Source: Chryseobacterium gleum (GTDB taxonomy: Bacteria; Bacteroidota; Bacteroidia; Flavobacteriales_D; Crocinitomicaceae). From it: a stretch of 55,818 nt of DNA. A program made the translations under genes and the position numbers. The stretch lies in the NCBI GenBank assembly GCA_945882095.1, contig CAMCWF010000016.1, positions 1 to 55,818 on the forward strand, written 5' to 3'. Positions within the stretch are counted from its first letter, which is position 1, and every line of letters starts with the position of its first letter. The notes under the pieces are model-generated. The model was not told where the DNA came from. It made no database searches and saw nothing but the letters and a program-made list of their open reading frames with translations. Shown piece after piece: positions 34,359 to 43,381 of the stretch.

Positions 34359-35896
34359 TTACGATTGTCGAATTCACTTGTAGTCCTGAGGAAGCTAAGG
34401 ATGAAATTAGTCTTCAAAACCTTATTCGTACCCATTCAGGGAAATCTTTCCCTTATTTTCGTTGGAAAAAACGAAGCATCGATGCGCGTAGCAGAAACAT
34501 AAAAATCAACGCAACTTTTGAATGCTCGGATGAACCCCTAAACTCTTTGGTTCCTTCATATGACTTTAAAAACGTAACCAACGCCCCTGAAATACACATC
34601 ATCGGAGCAGGACCTGCTGGACTTTTCGCCGCCCTACGCGCTTTGGAATTAGGCTACAAACCCATTGTTTTCGAACGTGGTAAAGATGTACGCGCGCGCA
34701 GAAGAGATTTGGCAAGGATTTCAAGGGAGCAACAAGTAGATGAGGAATCCAATTATTGCTACGGAGAAGGAGGTGCAGGAACCTATTCGGATGGTAAATT
34801 ATACACCCGTTCAAAAAAGCGCGGTGACGTTGACAAGGTGCTTCGGATGTTGGTTTATTTCGGTGCAAATGAAGATATTTTGGTCGACGCACACCCTCAT
34901 ATAGGGACCAATAAACTCCCCAACATCATCTCAAAAATTAGGGAAACCATACAAGCATTTGGCGGCGAAATCCACTTTTCATCAAAACTTACCCAGCTTA
35001 AACGAAATGGAAATATTATTCAATCCATTCAAATAAATAACGATTATTGGTTGAATGTCAACACATTAATTTTAGCAACAGGTCACTCTGCGAGGGATGT
35101 CTTTCACTTGTTGCACAACAACCACATAAAGATTTTGGCTAAACCTTTCGCGCTGGGGGTACGGATTGAACATGCCCAAAAATTAATAGACCAACTGCAA
35201 TACCATGGAAGAACAAACGACGAGCACCTCCCTCCAGCTTCTTACAGTTTGGTAACCCAAGTAGAAGGAAAAGGCGTTTATTCATTTTGCATGTGTCCTG
35301 GAGGCATCATCGCGCCATGCGCAACAGCGAACGGAGAAGTGGTCACCAATGGTTGGTCTCCCTCCAAACGCAACAATCCATATTCAAATTCAGGAATCGT
35401 TGTATCCATTGATCCTGGTGACTTTATAAACCCTGAAGACCCTTTCGTTTGCTTGAATTTTCAACAGGAAATAGAACGCAGTTGTTATGAAGCCACTGGA
35501 GACAATCAAAAAGTACCTGCCCAAAGAATGAAGGACTTTGTCGAGGGAAAGCTGTCCACTGACTTTCCAAGGACGAGTTATACGCCAGGGATTGTGAGTG
35601 TTCGATTGGACAACCTTTTACCTGCGTTTATTTCAAAGCGCTTACAAAAAGCTTTTTTAGATTTTGAAAAGAAAATGCCGGGGTATTACACCAACGACGC
35701 CGTTATTCATGCACCGGAATCAAGAACATCCTCCCCTATTCTTGTTCCCCGTGACCGAGAAAAACTTCACCATGTAGACATCACGAATTTATATCCTTGT
35801 GCAGAAGGCGCTGGATACGCAGGAGGAATTGTTTCGGCAGCGATTGACGGAATGAACTGCGTGGAAGCGATGGGCGTGCAAATGCGAAGGAGTTAA
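34355..35896 (+). CDS. FAD-dependent oxidoreductase (COG2509-like 'uncharacterised FAD dehydrogenase')
   Basis: 513 residues. A small N-terminal domain of about 85 residues (KSFPYFRWKKRSIDAR) precedes an FAD-binding Rossmann motif IIGAGPAGLFAALRALELG (85-103), NYCYGEGGAGTYSDGKLYTR (about 132-152), a NADPH/FAD ATG motif (LILATGHSARDVF) and the C-terminal EGAGYAGGIVSAAIDG. The fold resembles geranylgeranyl-reductase and electron-transfer flavoproteins; the reaction is unknown. It overlaps porT by 4 bp (ATGA) and ends the six-gene run. Bases 35897-36018 after it show no feature I can support. Confidence 0.87.
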   Translation: MITIVEFTCSPEEAKDEISLQNLIRTHSGKSFPYFRWKKRSIDARSRNIKINATFECSDEPLNSLVPSYDFKNVTNAPEIHIIGAGPAGLFAALRALELGYKPIVFERGKDVRARRRDLARISREQQVDEESNYCYGEGGAGTYSDGKLYTRSKKRGDVDKVLRMLVYFGANEDILVDAHPHIGTNKLPNIISKIRETIQAFGGEIHFSSKLTQLKRNGNIIQSIQINNDYWLNVNTLILATGHSARDVFHLLHNNHIKILAKPFALGVRIEHAQKLIDQLQYHGRTNDEHLPPASYSLVTQVEGKGVYSFCMCPGGIIAPCATANGEVVTNGWSPSKRNNPYSNSGIVVSIDPGDFINPEDPFVCLNFQQEIERSCYEATGDNQKVPAQRMKDFVEGKLSTDFPRTSYTPGIVSVRLDNLLPAFISKRLQKAFLDFEKKMPGYYTNDAVIHAPESRTSSPILVPRDREKLHHVDITNLYPCAEGAGYAGGIVSAAIDGMNCVEAMGVQMRRS

Positions 35897-36018
35897 TCTT
35901 CTATTTTATTACCTATTGCAAACGACAATGCAAAGTTCCGTTTGGATGATTTTCTTTCTACGCAATTTGTAGATAGTTTCATTGCAGCGTGTACCATCCG
36001 AAGACCTTATTTTTCCTG

Positions 36019-36627
36019 TTATAATTGAATGGTCCTGAAGGTTAGGTTGATTCTTGGATGGTTTATTCTTTTGGTGGGAGGCAGTCGGTGCAGCCAATTT
36101 GATTGCGTAGTACCTTTCATTACCAGCAAGCTACCATGTTCCAAAAGGATAGAAATGGTTTCTTTGGTTTCCTTGTGTTTAAATGCAAATTTACGTTCGG
36201 CACCAAAACTCAACGATGCGATGGCCCCATTTTTTTTCAAGTCTTTTTCGTCATCACTGTGCCAAGCCATTCCTTCATCTCCATCGTGGTAGAGGTTAAG
36301 TAAGCAAGAATTAAATTTTTCTCCCGAAAGTACTTCGCAATGTAATTTCAACGCCGACAATTCATTGGTCCATGGCAAAGCTCGTTTCGTTATGTTTGAA
36401 TAGGTATATTCAAAATCTGTATCGCCATACCATGCGACCTTTCGTTTTGTAACCATTCGTTTTCCGAAAATAATGGCTTCGTCGTTTTTCCATTCAATCG
36501 TATGTAACAACCTTTCAAAATAACGATGAGATTCTTGATTGCCAAAGCATTTTCCAAAATAATTAACCACACCATCCTTTGGCAAAATGTTATTTAGGCT
36601 TTCCATTTCATTCGTAAACAAATCCAT
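36019..36627 (-). CDS. AlkB-family alpha-ketoglutarate-dependent dioxygenase
   Basis: 202 residues, standard for bacterial AlkB2-type enzymes. The iron ligands are His123 and Asp125 in GMAWHSDDEKDL and His180 in NWLHRLPP; the 2-oxoglutarate-binding arginines lie in NHPRINLTFRTI (Arg192 and Arg198). YGDTDFEYTYS is the nucleotide-recognition loop region. The enzyme removes methyl groups from alkylated DNA or RNA bases by oxidation. It stands alone, divergent from mnmA with a gap of about 100 bp. Confidence 0.93.
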   Translation of the reverse strand: MDLFTNEMESLNNILPKDGVVNYFGKCFGNQESHRYFERLLHTIEWKNDEAIIFGKRMVTKRKVAWYGDTDFEYTYSNITKRALPWTNELSALKLHCEVLSGEKFNSCLLNLYHDGDEGMAWHSDDEKDLKKNGAIASLSFGAERKFAFKHKETKETISILLEHGSLLVMKGTTQSNWLHRLPPTKRINHPRINLTFRTIQL

Positions 36628-36730
36628 ATTTCTGCAAGGGATTTAGGTGCGTTACTAAGGTACTTATTTTTTTGCCTGTCCTTGGCAAGCCAAAGAAAAC
36701 CCTTCCGGCTTAATTTTTTACCTTTACGAA

Positions 36731-37909
36731 ATGAAACGAGTTGTTGTCGGATTGTCCGGAGGAGTAGATTCAAGTGTAGCGGCCTATCTTTTGGTACAAC
36801 AAGGCTATGAAGTCATTGGCATGTTTATGCGGAATTGGCACGACGAATCCGTCACCCTTTCCAACGACTGTCCATGGATCGACGATGCCAACGACGCCTT
36901 GCTGGTAGCGCAACACCTTAACATTCCGTTTCAAGTAGTAGATCTGAGCGAATCCTATAAAACACGGATTGTGGACTACATGTTCAAGGAATACAGCGAA
37001 GGAAGAACGCCCAATCCTGACATTCTATGCAACCGTGAAATTAAGTTTGATGTTTTTATGAGGGAAGCAATGGCCTTGGGAGCAGATTATGTAGCTACGG
37101 GACATTATTGTAGGAAAATCAGTCACGATGACGGTACTTTTGGCCTATGCGATGGTTTGGACAAAGGGAAGGATCAATCGTATTTTTTATGTCAAGTATC
37201 TCAAGAGCAACTAAGCAAGGCGCTTTTCCCCATTGGGGATTTACAAAAATCTAAGGTTCGGAAAATTGCGGCAGAAATGGGGTTGGTTACTGCGGAAAAG
37301 AAAGATTCTCAGGGATTATGCTTCGTAGGAAAAATCAGTTTACCCATCTTTTTACAACAACAGTTGGCACCGAAAGAAGGTGTAATCATTGAAATACCCT
37401 CAGATTTAGCGATTTATAAAACATACAATGCCTTGCCTGAAGATTTTGATCACTTGGAAGAATTGTCTGCCCCTTTTGTTTATCAAAAGGAGGATGGAAT
37501 AAAAGTAGCTGACCATCAAGGCGCACATTACTACACCATTGGTCAACGAAAAGGATTGCATATTGGGGGGAGACCAAATCCGAGCTTTGTATTGGCAACG
37601 GACGTTAAAACGAATGTGATTTATTCTGGACAAACAGATGCACACCCAGGGATGTACCACAAAGCTTTAAAAATCTCAACAGAAGGAATCAATTGGATAC
37701 AAAAAATCCCTGAATCTTATTTGATTAAGGGATGGAAATGCAAGGTTCGCATTCGATATAGACAAGGACTTCAAGATGCGAGAATGTACAACAAAGACGG
37801 CGTATTGTACATTCTATTTGTGAAACCTCAGCGAGGCATTGCCCCTGGACAATTTGCTGCATGGTACAAGGGCGAAGAGCTCATGGGTTCGGGTTGTATT
37901 ACCTATTAG
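36731..37909 (+). CDS. mnmA: tRNA 2-thiouridylase
   Basis: 392 residues. The PP-loop [15 protein letters not shown] (7-21) binds ATP; the catalytic cysteines are Cys100 ([16 protein letters not shown]) and Cys197 ([10 protein letters not shown]). MnmA thiolates U34 of Lys, Glu and Gln tRNAs, receiving sulfur from a relay. [11 protein letters not shown] and [10 protein letters not shown] are also typical. A TACCTTTA, one base from the -7 consensus, lies just upstream (36719-36726). Its stop overlaps that of the small convergent gene at 37906. Confidence 0.95.
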   Translation: MKRVVVGLSGGVDSSVAAYLLVQQGYEVIGMFMRNWHDESVTLSNDCPWIDDANDALLVAQHLNIPFQVVDLSESYKTRIVDYMFKEYSEGRTPNPDILCNREIKFDVFMREAMALGADYVATGHYCRKISHDDGTFGLCDGLDKGKDQSYFLCQVSQEQLSKALFPIGDLQKSKVRKIAAEMGLVTAEKKDSQGLCFVGKISLPIFLQQQLAPKEGVIIEIPSDLAIYKTYNALPEDFDHLEELSAPFVYQKEDGIKVADHQGAHYYTIGQRKGLHIGGRPNPSFVLATDVKTNVIYSGQTDAHPGMYHKALKISTEGINWIQKIPESYLIKGWKCKVRIRYRQGLQDARMYNKDGVLYILFVKPQRGIAPGQFAAWYKGEELMGSGCITY

Positions 37910-38100
37910 TTTAAGTTAACGGAAAAGAAAATTGAGTTATGCGCTTCTGTTTCCGTAGACCACGACCTAATTTTATCCATTAAATCTGCTACTTGCAAAA
38001 CATTCAAGTCAGAGCCTGAACCTCTCTCTCTGTGCTCAGAAAGTTTCAATTTCGCTTGTCTTAATCCTTTGGTCCTTAAGTTTTCGTTGTAAGTTGTCAT
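37906..38100 (-). CDS. Small hypothetical protein
   Basis: 64 residues, no signal peptide and no membrane segment. The sequence is plausible for a helical protein: basic N-terminal helix ([20 protein letters not shown]), a polar linker, then [16 protein letters not shown]. No family is recognised. Support for it being real is composition and a Bacteroidota-like promoter region upstream (near-consensus TTTTTG around 38150). It overlaps the mnmA stop codon by 4 bp and lies 71 bp from the end of the nuclease gene. Confidence 0.45.
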   Translation of the reverse strand: MTTYNENLRTKGLRQAKLKLSEHRERGSGSDLNVLQVADLMDKIRSWSTETEAHNSIFFSVNLN

Positions 38101-38171
38101 AAGTATTTTTTGTTAAACTGAGACGTCTTACGGACGAAGTAGACCGAGGTTACAAAAATTTACTTTTGACT

Positions 38172-39182
38172 TTATGGTTGATGCTGATAACAATAGCCAC
38201 TTTCATCTAAAGTCATTCGTTTGCAGCGGTTTCCGGCTTTGGTGGTTCCAAGGCATTGAGTCGAAATCGAATTCCCTCCTTGATTCGTTCGTGATGAATG
38301 GTTTCTGGTTACATATCGCGCCCCCCAAGTCCAACAAGAAAGACATAATTCCGACTCTAATTTGTTTTCCGACACATCTTTTAATTTTGGATAAAAATCA
38401 ATCCCAGTGACCTTCTCAACTTGATCTACAGAGTATGCATAGGATTGAATGTCTTTTTTACTTCCCTCATTGGGCATGACGAATCCAATGGCTTTCACTT
38501 CCTCGCCTGTGTAATCTAAAATCACTTTGTAATAATACTTCGGAACATCTACACCATCGGGTCCAATTTCAGAGAGCTTTCCCTTAAGTACAGGACCTGT
38601 TACCACATAAATCTTTTCATTTTCAACCGCCCAAGAACGCACCTGCTCTTCCAATCGTTTCCAAATCCCTCGGTTAAAACTAGGGTCTTGCGGACTCATG
38701 TTGCTGTAATAAAAGGACTCTTGCATGGATTCCTGCGACCAACTCATATCGGCGGCTGGTGCCAAGTGTCCGCGGTCATAGCCTGATCGTTTGTAATCTG
38801 CATCTTGTGCAGAACCCGTCGAAACCAATGGGTCCTCTCTAAAATCGTTTGATCTTTCGTAGCCTTTCTGTGTTTCTTCCTTTGTGAGTTCATAGGCCAC
38901 CCAATAGGCTTGCTCTTGTTTTTCAGCATATTGAAGCGCATAACCAAAGTGACGAAGGATGGGTGCAGGCACGTCAAGTGCAGGAATTTCTAAGGAACCA
39001 ATCTCATCCACTGGCAACTGTACCAAGGAATCTGTATCCGCGACTTGCACCTGTACCTGCGGTTGTGCTGTGTTTTTTGGTGTGCTCGTTTTAACTTGCG
39101 GAGGGTTACATGAAAGCACTATCCAAATGAACAGACCTAATCCAAATAAAATGATTCGGTAATTACCTGATGTTTTCTTCAT
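38172..39182 (-). CDS. Lipoprotein DNA/RNA non-specific endonuclease with C-terminal zinc-binding motif
   Basis: 336 residues. A lipoprotein signal with lipobox VLSC (Cys25) is followed by a Pro/Gln-rich linker and a beta-beta-alpha-Me nuclease domain of the NUC1/Serratia type, with DRGH (136-139) as the catalytic histidine motif and the Asn in FNRGIWKRLE coordinating magnesium. At the end, Cys310-x9-Cys320-x10-Cys331-x2-His334 (GTTKAGNRCKR, YCYQH) forms a CCCH knuckle resembling the short zinc-binding domains at the ends of some phage and Bacteroidota proteins. It would sit on the outer membrane or periplasm and cut DNA or RNA, probably foreign or nutrient nucleic acid. It overlaps the GNAT gene upstream by 20 bp. 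Confidence 0.9.
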   Translation of the reverse strand: MKKTSGNYRIILFGLGLFIWIVLSCNPPQVKTSTPKNTAQPQVQVQVADTDSLVQLPVDEIGSLEIPALDVPAPILRHFGYALQYAEKQEQAYWVAYELTKEETQKGYERSNDFREDPLVSTGSAQDADYKRSGYDRGHLAPAADMSWSQESMQESFYYSNMSPQDPSFNRGIWKRLEEQVRSWAVENEKIYVVTGPVLKGKLSEIGPDGVDVPKYYYKVILDYTGEEVKAIGFVMPNEGSKKDIQSYAYSVDQVEKVTGIDFYPKLKDVSENKLESELCLSCWTWGARYVTRNHSSRTNQGGNSISTQCLGTTKAGNRCKRMTLDESGYCYQHQP

Positions 39183-39600
39183 GTTGTGTCAAAATAAAAT
39201 GAAATCCTTTGGGCTCAAAACCTTGGTTGTAAAAAAACTTATGCGCCTTAAAATTGTTGGTATATGAGTCAAGCGCAACCATGTTGCAGTTGAGTAAAAT
39301 CGCTTTATCCTTAAGGAAATCGACCATTGTTTTACCAGCCCCTAAACTTCTATGCTTCGGATCTACGACGATGTTATCGATTTCCAAATACTTCCCACAC
39401 CACAATTTATTGCCAAACCAAAACCCTGAAAGTCCTATGCAACGTTCTTCTAAAAATACCGCGACCTGACCGTAATTGTGTTGCAACATAAAATCCAGTT
39501 CTTCAGCATACTTATCTAAGTTAAGTGTCGGATACAAGGTTTGTAAAATCGGAAGACATTCCAACATTTCTTCCTTGCTTTTTAATTCTCTAATCTCCAT
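39163..39600 (-). CDS. GNAT-family N-acetyltransferase
   Basis: 145 residues. The acetyl-CoA-binding motif A is DNIVVDPKHRSLGAGKTMVD (about 90-110; HRSLGAG is the Q/RxxGxG/A loop) and the C-terminal NNFKAHKFFYNQGFEPKG fits the motif B helix. The acceptor cannot be told from sequence. It ends inside the coding start of the downstream nuclease gene (20-bp overlap) and follows the S9 peptidase by 2 bp, so the three are likely one minus-strand operon. Confidence 0.9.
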   Translation of the reverse strand: MEIRELKSKEEMLECLPILQTLYPTLNLDKYAEELDFMLQHNYGQVAVFLEERCIGLSGFWFGNKLWCGKYLEIDNIVVDPKHRSLGAGKTMVDFLKDKAILLNCNMVALDSYTNNFKAHKFFYNQGFEPKGFHFILTQHEENIR

Positions 39601-39602
39601 GG

Positions 39603-41945
39603 CTATTTCTTTTGGGTGAGTTGGGTTTCAAAAAGGTTTAAGATTCTTCTGTATTCATCATGCCAAGAATACGCTTCTTGAAAACCATGAGATTCAACGG
39701 GATAAGCAGCCAATTCCCAATCCTTTTTTCCAAGTTCAATGAGTCGTTGCTGCAACCTTACAATGTCTTGAAACTGCACATTATCGTCCACCATTCCATG
39801 CAGCATCAACAAAGGTTTATTCAATCCTTCAGCGTAGTAAATGGGTGAACTTCTGCGGTAAGACAAGGAGTCAGTCTCTGGATAATTCAAAATGTTTGAG
39901 GTATATTCTTGGTTGTAATGCGCCCAATCCGTAACCGAACGCAATGCAGCTCCACAGGCGAAAGCATCTGGATGTTGAAACAATCCCATCAACGTAACAA
40001 ATCCGCCATAAGAACCTCCATAGATTCCAACACGGGTTGAATCAATATTTAATTTTTCTACGAGGTATTTTTTTGCATCTATGAAATCTTGTACGTCCCT
40101 CCCACCCATGTTGCGATACACTGCGGTTCGGTAATCCCTTCCATAGCCTGCACTTGCACGGTAGTCAACATCCAACACGGTAAAACCTTTGTCTACCAAC
40201 AAATTATGAAACATGTACTCACGATAATATTGACTCCACCAAGTATGTGCATTTTGCAAATAACCTGCACCATGGACAAAAAGTACAGCGGCACCGTTTT
40301 TCGCTTCTGGACTAGGTTCATACAATCGCGCATGGACTTCCTTCCCATCACTGGCAGTAAAACGCAAATAATTAGGGGTCTTCCAAGTATAATCTTTAAA
40401 AGATTGACTTTGGGAATACGTTATCCGGGACACTTTTCCCTCCCCTGTTTTCAAGCAAATCTCCCAAGGATTGGTCGCTGTTGAATACAGATAAGCGAAA
40501 CTTTGCTCATCAGGCGAAATTGCAACATCCTTCACCCCACCTTCATTGATACGCAAGAGCGAAACCCTTTTCTTATGTATGCGGTGAATGGAAGCCAAGT
40601 TTACCACCCCTGTATTTGAAAAGTTGTCTGTCACAAAATACTTTGTACCATCAATACTTAACGCAACGGAATGCATTTCGAAATCAGCAGTCCCCGGAAG
40701 GACCCTTTCCTTTTTCTTGCTGGAAAATTGCCATTCATACAACTGAGAAAATCCATTTTCCTCCGATTGAAAAAAGACCACTTCATCCTGTAGTGCAAAA
40801 CCCAGGGTACCTGCTTCCATGTTCCACTCTGAAATACCCGGTCCTCCAATCCATGCCTCGTCATGCTGATGCTCAATCTCTGTAACTTTCGCTGTTTTCA
40901 AATCTACCAGTACAATCCAACGATCCTTGTTGTCAGCGGCACGAACATCCAATAAAGCCAACGCTTTAGAATCGGCAAAAACAGGGTCATGGATGAACAA
41001 ATTGCGGTTTTGTTTGAACAACATCCCACCCGTTGTATCCATGTAACTTGGTTTTTTTCGAATGTCCGTCAATGCATTAAAATCAAGCTGAATAAGGGTG
41101 TCTTGGCTGATCAAATGCAGGTACATTCTTTGGTTGGGTTCGTTGTTACTCACCTTCGCCCTCGCATCCACGCTTTGCGTATACCCATCGGAAGTGATAA
41201 AGGCAGGAACCGAAGTGGACTTGTCATTCGTAGGGTCTTCAACCCGCAGAAAAACAACCTTTTTAGGAAGCTGTAAAAAACGTCCTGAAATAGAACCAAA
41301 ATCAGATGGCAATTCCGTTTCTTTAATTAGGTCAAACCTTGAATAAATTGGACTCTTTGTTTTTTTTGAGTGATCGCTTATGTATTGAAACAATTCAACC
41401 TGTTGACGCTGTAAGTAGGTTGAATCCGGTGTTTCTTGTTTTTTCGGTTCGACATAATGCGTCAGTTGCACAAAACGATTCATGCCCGAGACTGAGAAAT
41501 CCACCGCATAAAAATCACCATCCAAGCGCAGGGAGGCATAATTGACCGAAACCCTTTTCAAATCTGACAAAAGATGATCTGTTTGAAACAATATGTTCGA
41601 TACGCCTGTTTTCCGGTCGGTGAGTACGAGGCTATTTCCCAGAATGGAAAGTTGATTTGGAAACTTTGCTTGGGACTTGTCAAAAAACACCACTTCGCGG
41701 TAATCTTTTTCACTGATTTCATTCAATACAGCAGTCTTAACCCAATATACGTAAGGTTCAGCTTCTTCTTTACCGTCCTTATTCCAACGAAAGTAAATGG
41801 CAGTACCCTGAAGGTTCCAAGACGGGGATTCTGGCCAAAAACCGGTAAACGCTTGTCCCTTCATGATTTCTTTTAAATCCAGGGCAGGTTGAGCCAAACC
41901 GACAAAAAAGCTTAACAAAGCTATGAGGAGAATCGAATATCGCAT
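39603..41945 (-). CDS. S9-family serine peptidase (DPP IV/prolyl oligopeptidase-like), exported
   Basis: 780 residues from the ATG at 41945 (an upstream extension of 11 codons is possible but lacks homology). Signal peptide 1-17. A beta-propeller domain (about 25-500) precedes an alpha/beta-hydrolase domain with the catalytic triad Ser645 (YGGSYGG), Asp721 (GMVDDNVQ) and His753 (VESHGFQEAY). It would remove dipeptides or degrade peptides in the periplasm. No T9SS signal is seen. It heads a compact minus-strand run with the GNAT and nuclease genes. Confidence 0.92.
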   Translation of the reverse strand: MRYSILLIALLSFFVGLAQPALDLKEIMKGQAFTGFWPESPSWNLQGTAIYFRWNKDGKEEAEPYVYWVKTAVLNEISEKDYREVVFFDKSQAKFPNQLSILGNSLVLTDRKTGVSNILFQTDHLLSDLKRVSVNYASLRLDGDFYAVDFSVSGMNRFVQLTHYVEPKKQETPDSTYLQRQQVELFQYISDHSKKTKSPIYSRFDLIKETELPSDFGSISGRFLQLPKKVVFLRVEDPTNDKSTSVPAFITSDGYTQSVDARAKVSNNEPNQRMYLHLISQDTLIQLDFNALTDIRKKPSYMDTTGGMLFKQNRNLFIHDPVFADSKALALLDVRAADNKDRWIVLVDLKTAKVTEIEHQHDEAWIGGPGISEWNMEAGTLGFALQDEVVFFQSEENGFSQLYEWQFSSKKKERVLPGTADFEMHSVALSIDGTKYFVTDNFSNTGVVNLASIHRIHKKRVSLLRINEGGVKDVAISPDEQSFAYLYSTATNPWEICLKTGEGKVSRITYSQSQSFKDYTWKTPNYLRFTASDGKEVHARLYEPSPEAKNGAAVLFVHGAGYLQNAHTWWSQYYREYMFHNLLVDKGFTVLDVDYRASAGYGRDYRTAVYRNMGGRDVQDFIDAKKYLVEKLNIDSTRVGIYGGSYGGFVTLMGLFQHPDAFACGAALRSVTDWAHYNQEYTSNILNYPETDSLSYRRSSPIYYAEGLNKPLLMLHGMVDDNVQFQDIVRLQQRLIELGKKDWELAAYPVESHGFQEAYSWHDEYRRILNLFETQLTQKK

Positions 41946-41990
41946 AGAATTTTCGATAAAAATAGCGACAAAAACCATACTTTCGCAACA

Positions 41991-42758
41991 ATGATTTACC
42001 TAATCAAAAAGTGGTTATATCGGATATTGCCGACCTCGTTGTATTTATATGCAATGCAAAAAGGTTTTATTTTTTTGTATGATTTAGGGCTACTTAAAAA
42101 CGATTCACGTTTCAAATTTCATTACGGGATCAAAAAATTGGTTGCTGAGGACGACATCGTTTTAGACATCGGCGCGAACCTAGGCTATTTCTCCATGATT
42201 TTTGCTCGCTTAAATCTGAAAGGTAAACTTTATGCAATTGAACCTATACCATTATTTTTCAATCGATTAAAAAATATTCTTTCCAAATACAAACACGCCA
42301 TTCCTCTGCACACAGCTTTCGGTGAAAAGGCCGGTACTTTATATATGGTGATGCCTGTACAGCAAGGGACCTTACGCACTGGACTGCCGCACGTAATAGA
42401 TCCAAGTGAACTTGCCAACCACTCAAATCCTTTGGAAGTACCCGTGCTAAACGCAAGCGAATTTTTAGCATCCATCGAGCGCTTAGACTATATAAAATGT
42501 GACATTGAGGGCTACGAATGGGTAGTTTTTAATTCCATTCAACCACACATTTCTCGGTTAAGACCCGTGGTTCAGGTAGAGATATCAGAGGTTAACATTC
42601 CGTTGTTTCTTAGTTATTTTCAAGAATTGGGGTACGTTCAAACTGGAATTTACAACCACAAGTTGATACAGGAAACCGGAAAACAAAAGGAAACCTCAGA
42701 CTTTTTGTTCATTCCCAAAGAACGAATGTCGGCCCTTTTCACTAAATTCAATGCGTAA
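41991..42758 (+). CDS. FkbM-family methyltransferase
   Basis: 255 residues. LDIGANLGYFSMIFARL (motif I, 52-68), AIEPIPLFFNRLKN, LDYIKCDIEGYEW (FkbM motif, about 163-175) and VVQVEIS. FkbM-type enzymes methylate sugars, lipids or small molecules using SAM; the substrate is not evident. A TACTTTCG (-7-like) lies just upstream. The start of the following lipoprotein overlaps the stop (TAATG), so the two are probably coupled. Confidence 0.9.
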   Translation: MIYLIKKWLYRILPTSLYLYAMQKGFIFLYDLGLLKNDSRFKFHYGIKKLVAEDDIVLDIGANLGYFSMIFARLNLKGKLYAIEPIPLFFNRLKNILSKYKHAIPLHTAFGEKAGTLYMVMPVQQGTLRTGLPHVIDPSELANHSNPLEVPVLNASEFLASIERLDYIKCDIEGYEWVVFNSIQPHISRLRPVVQVEISEVNIPLFLSYFQELGYVQTGIYNHKLIQETGKQKETSDFLFIPKERMSALFTKFNA

Positions 42759-43381
42759 TGAAAAGAATCATTTTATACACAACTTTATTTTTATTGGCTT
42801 TAGGATGTGAAAAAGGCGCAGGTACTTTTAAGGTAACAGGCGCCATTTATGACGACTCTTTCGAAAGTCCTTTGGCGAATGCCAAGATTGAACTGTATGG
42901 TGTATCGGTAGGAAACAATCAAATATCTATGGTGGCGAGTGGAATCACCGACAATGCAGGAGAATACCAACTGTCCTTTCCCCGAACACGAACTGAGAAA
43001 TACGTGTTGAAGGTGATTAAAAATGGTTATTTCACTTTGGAAGAGGACATTTACTATTCATCGCTGACATTGAAAGATGACAACGTGCGAAACTACACCA
43101 CAACCGCAAAATCTTGGGTAGAAATTCGCATCAACAACACAAATCCAGCAGGTTCAGACCACCTTCAGTTTATCCGTCAGCTTGGGAAAGCGAATTGCAG
43201 CGAATGTTGTGGCTCAGGCTTACAGCATTATTATGGAGCTCAAAACACCTCTCTCTTTTGCGTGAACGATGGTAACAAACCTTACTCCATAGAATATGCC
43301 GTTTTTGGTACATCAAACACGGGGGTTTTGCAGGTGAATACCACGGCATTCGACACAACGGTGCTTTACCTTACCTATTAA
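42758..43381 (+). CDS. Lipoprotein with a carboxypeptidase-regulatory-like domain and Cys cluster
   Basis: 207 residues. Lipobox ALGC (Cys17). Residues 22-95 (FKVTGAIYDDSFESPLANAK ... YVLKVIKNGYFT) look like a carboxypeptidase-regulatory-like (transthyretin-like) beta fold common in Bacteroidota surface proteins. The C-terminal half has a cysteine cluster (NCSECCGSG and SLFCVND, about 146-170), which may be disulfide-linked. No function can be assigned. Its start overlaps the stop of the methyltransferase gene, and its stop shares bases with the convergent M15 gene. Confidence 0.8.
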   Translation: MKRIILYTTLFLLALGCEKGAGTFKVTGAIYDDSFESPLANAKIELYGVSVGNNQISMVASGITDNAGEYQLSFPRTRTEKYVLKVIKNGYFTLEEDIYYSSLTLKDDNVRNYTTTAKSWVEIRINNTNPAGSDHLQFIRQLGKANCSECCGSGLQHYYGAQNTSLFCVNDGNKPYSIEYAVFGTSNTGVLQVNTTAFDTTVLYLTY

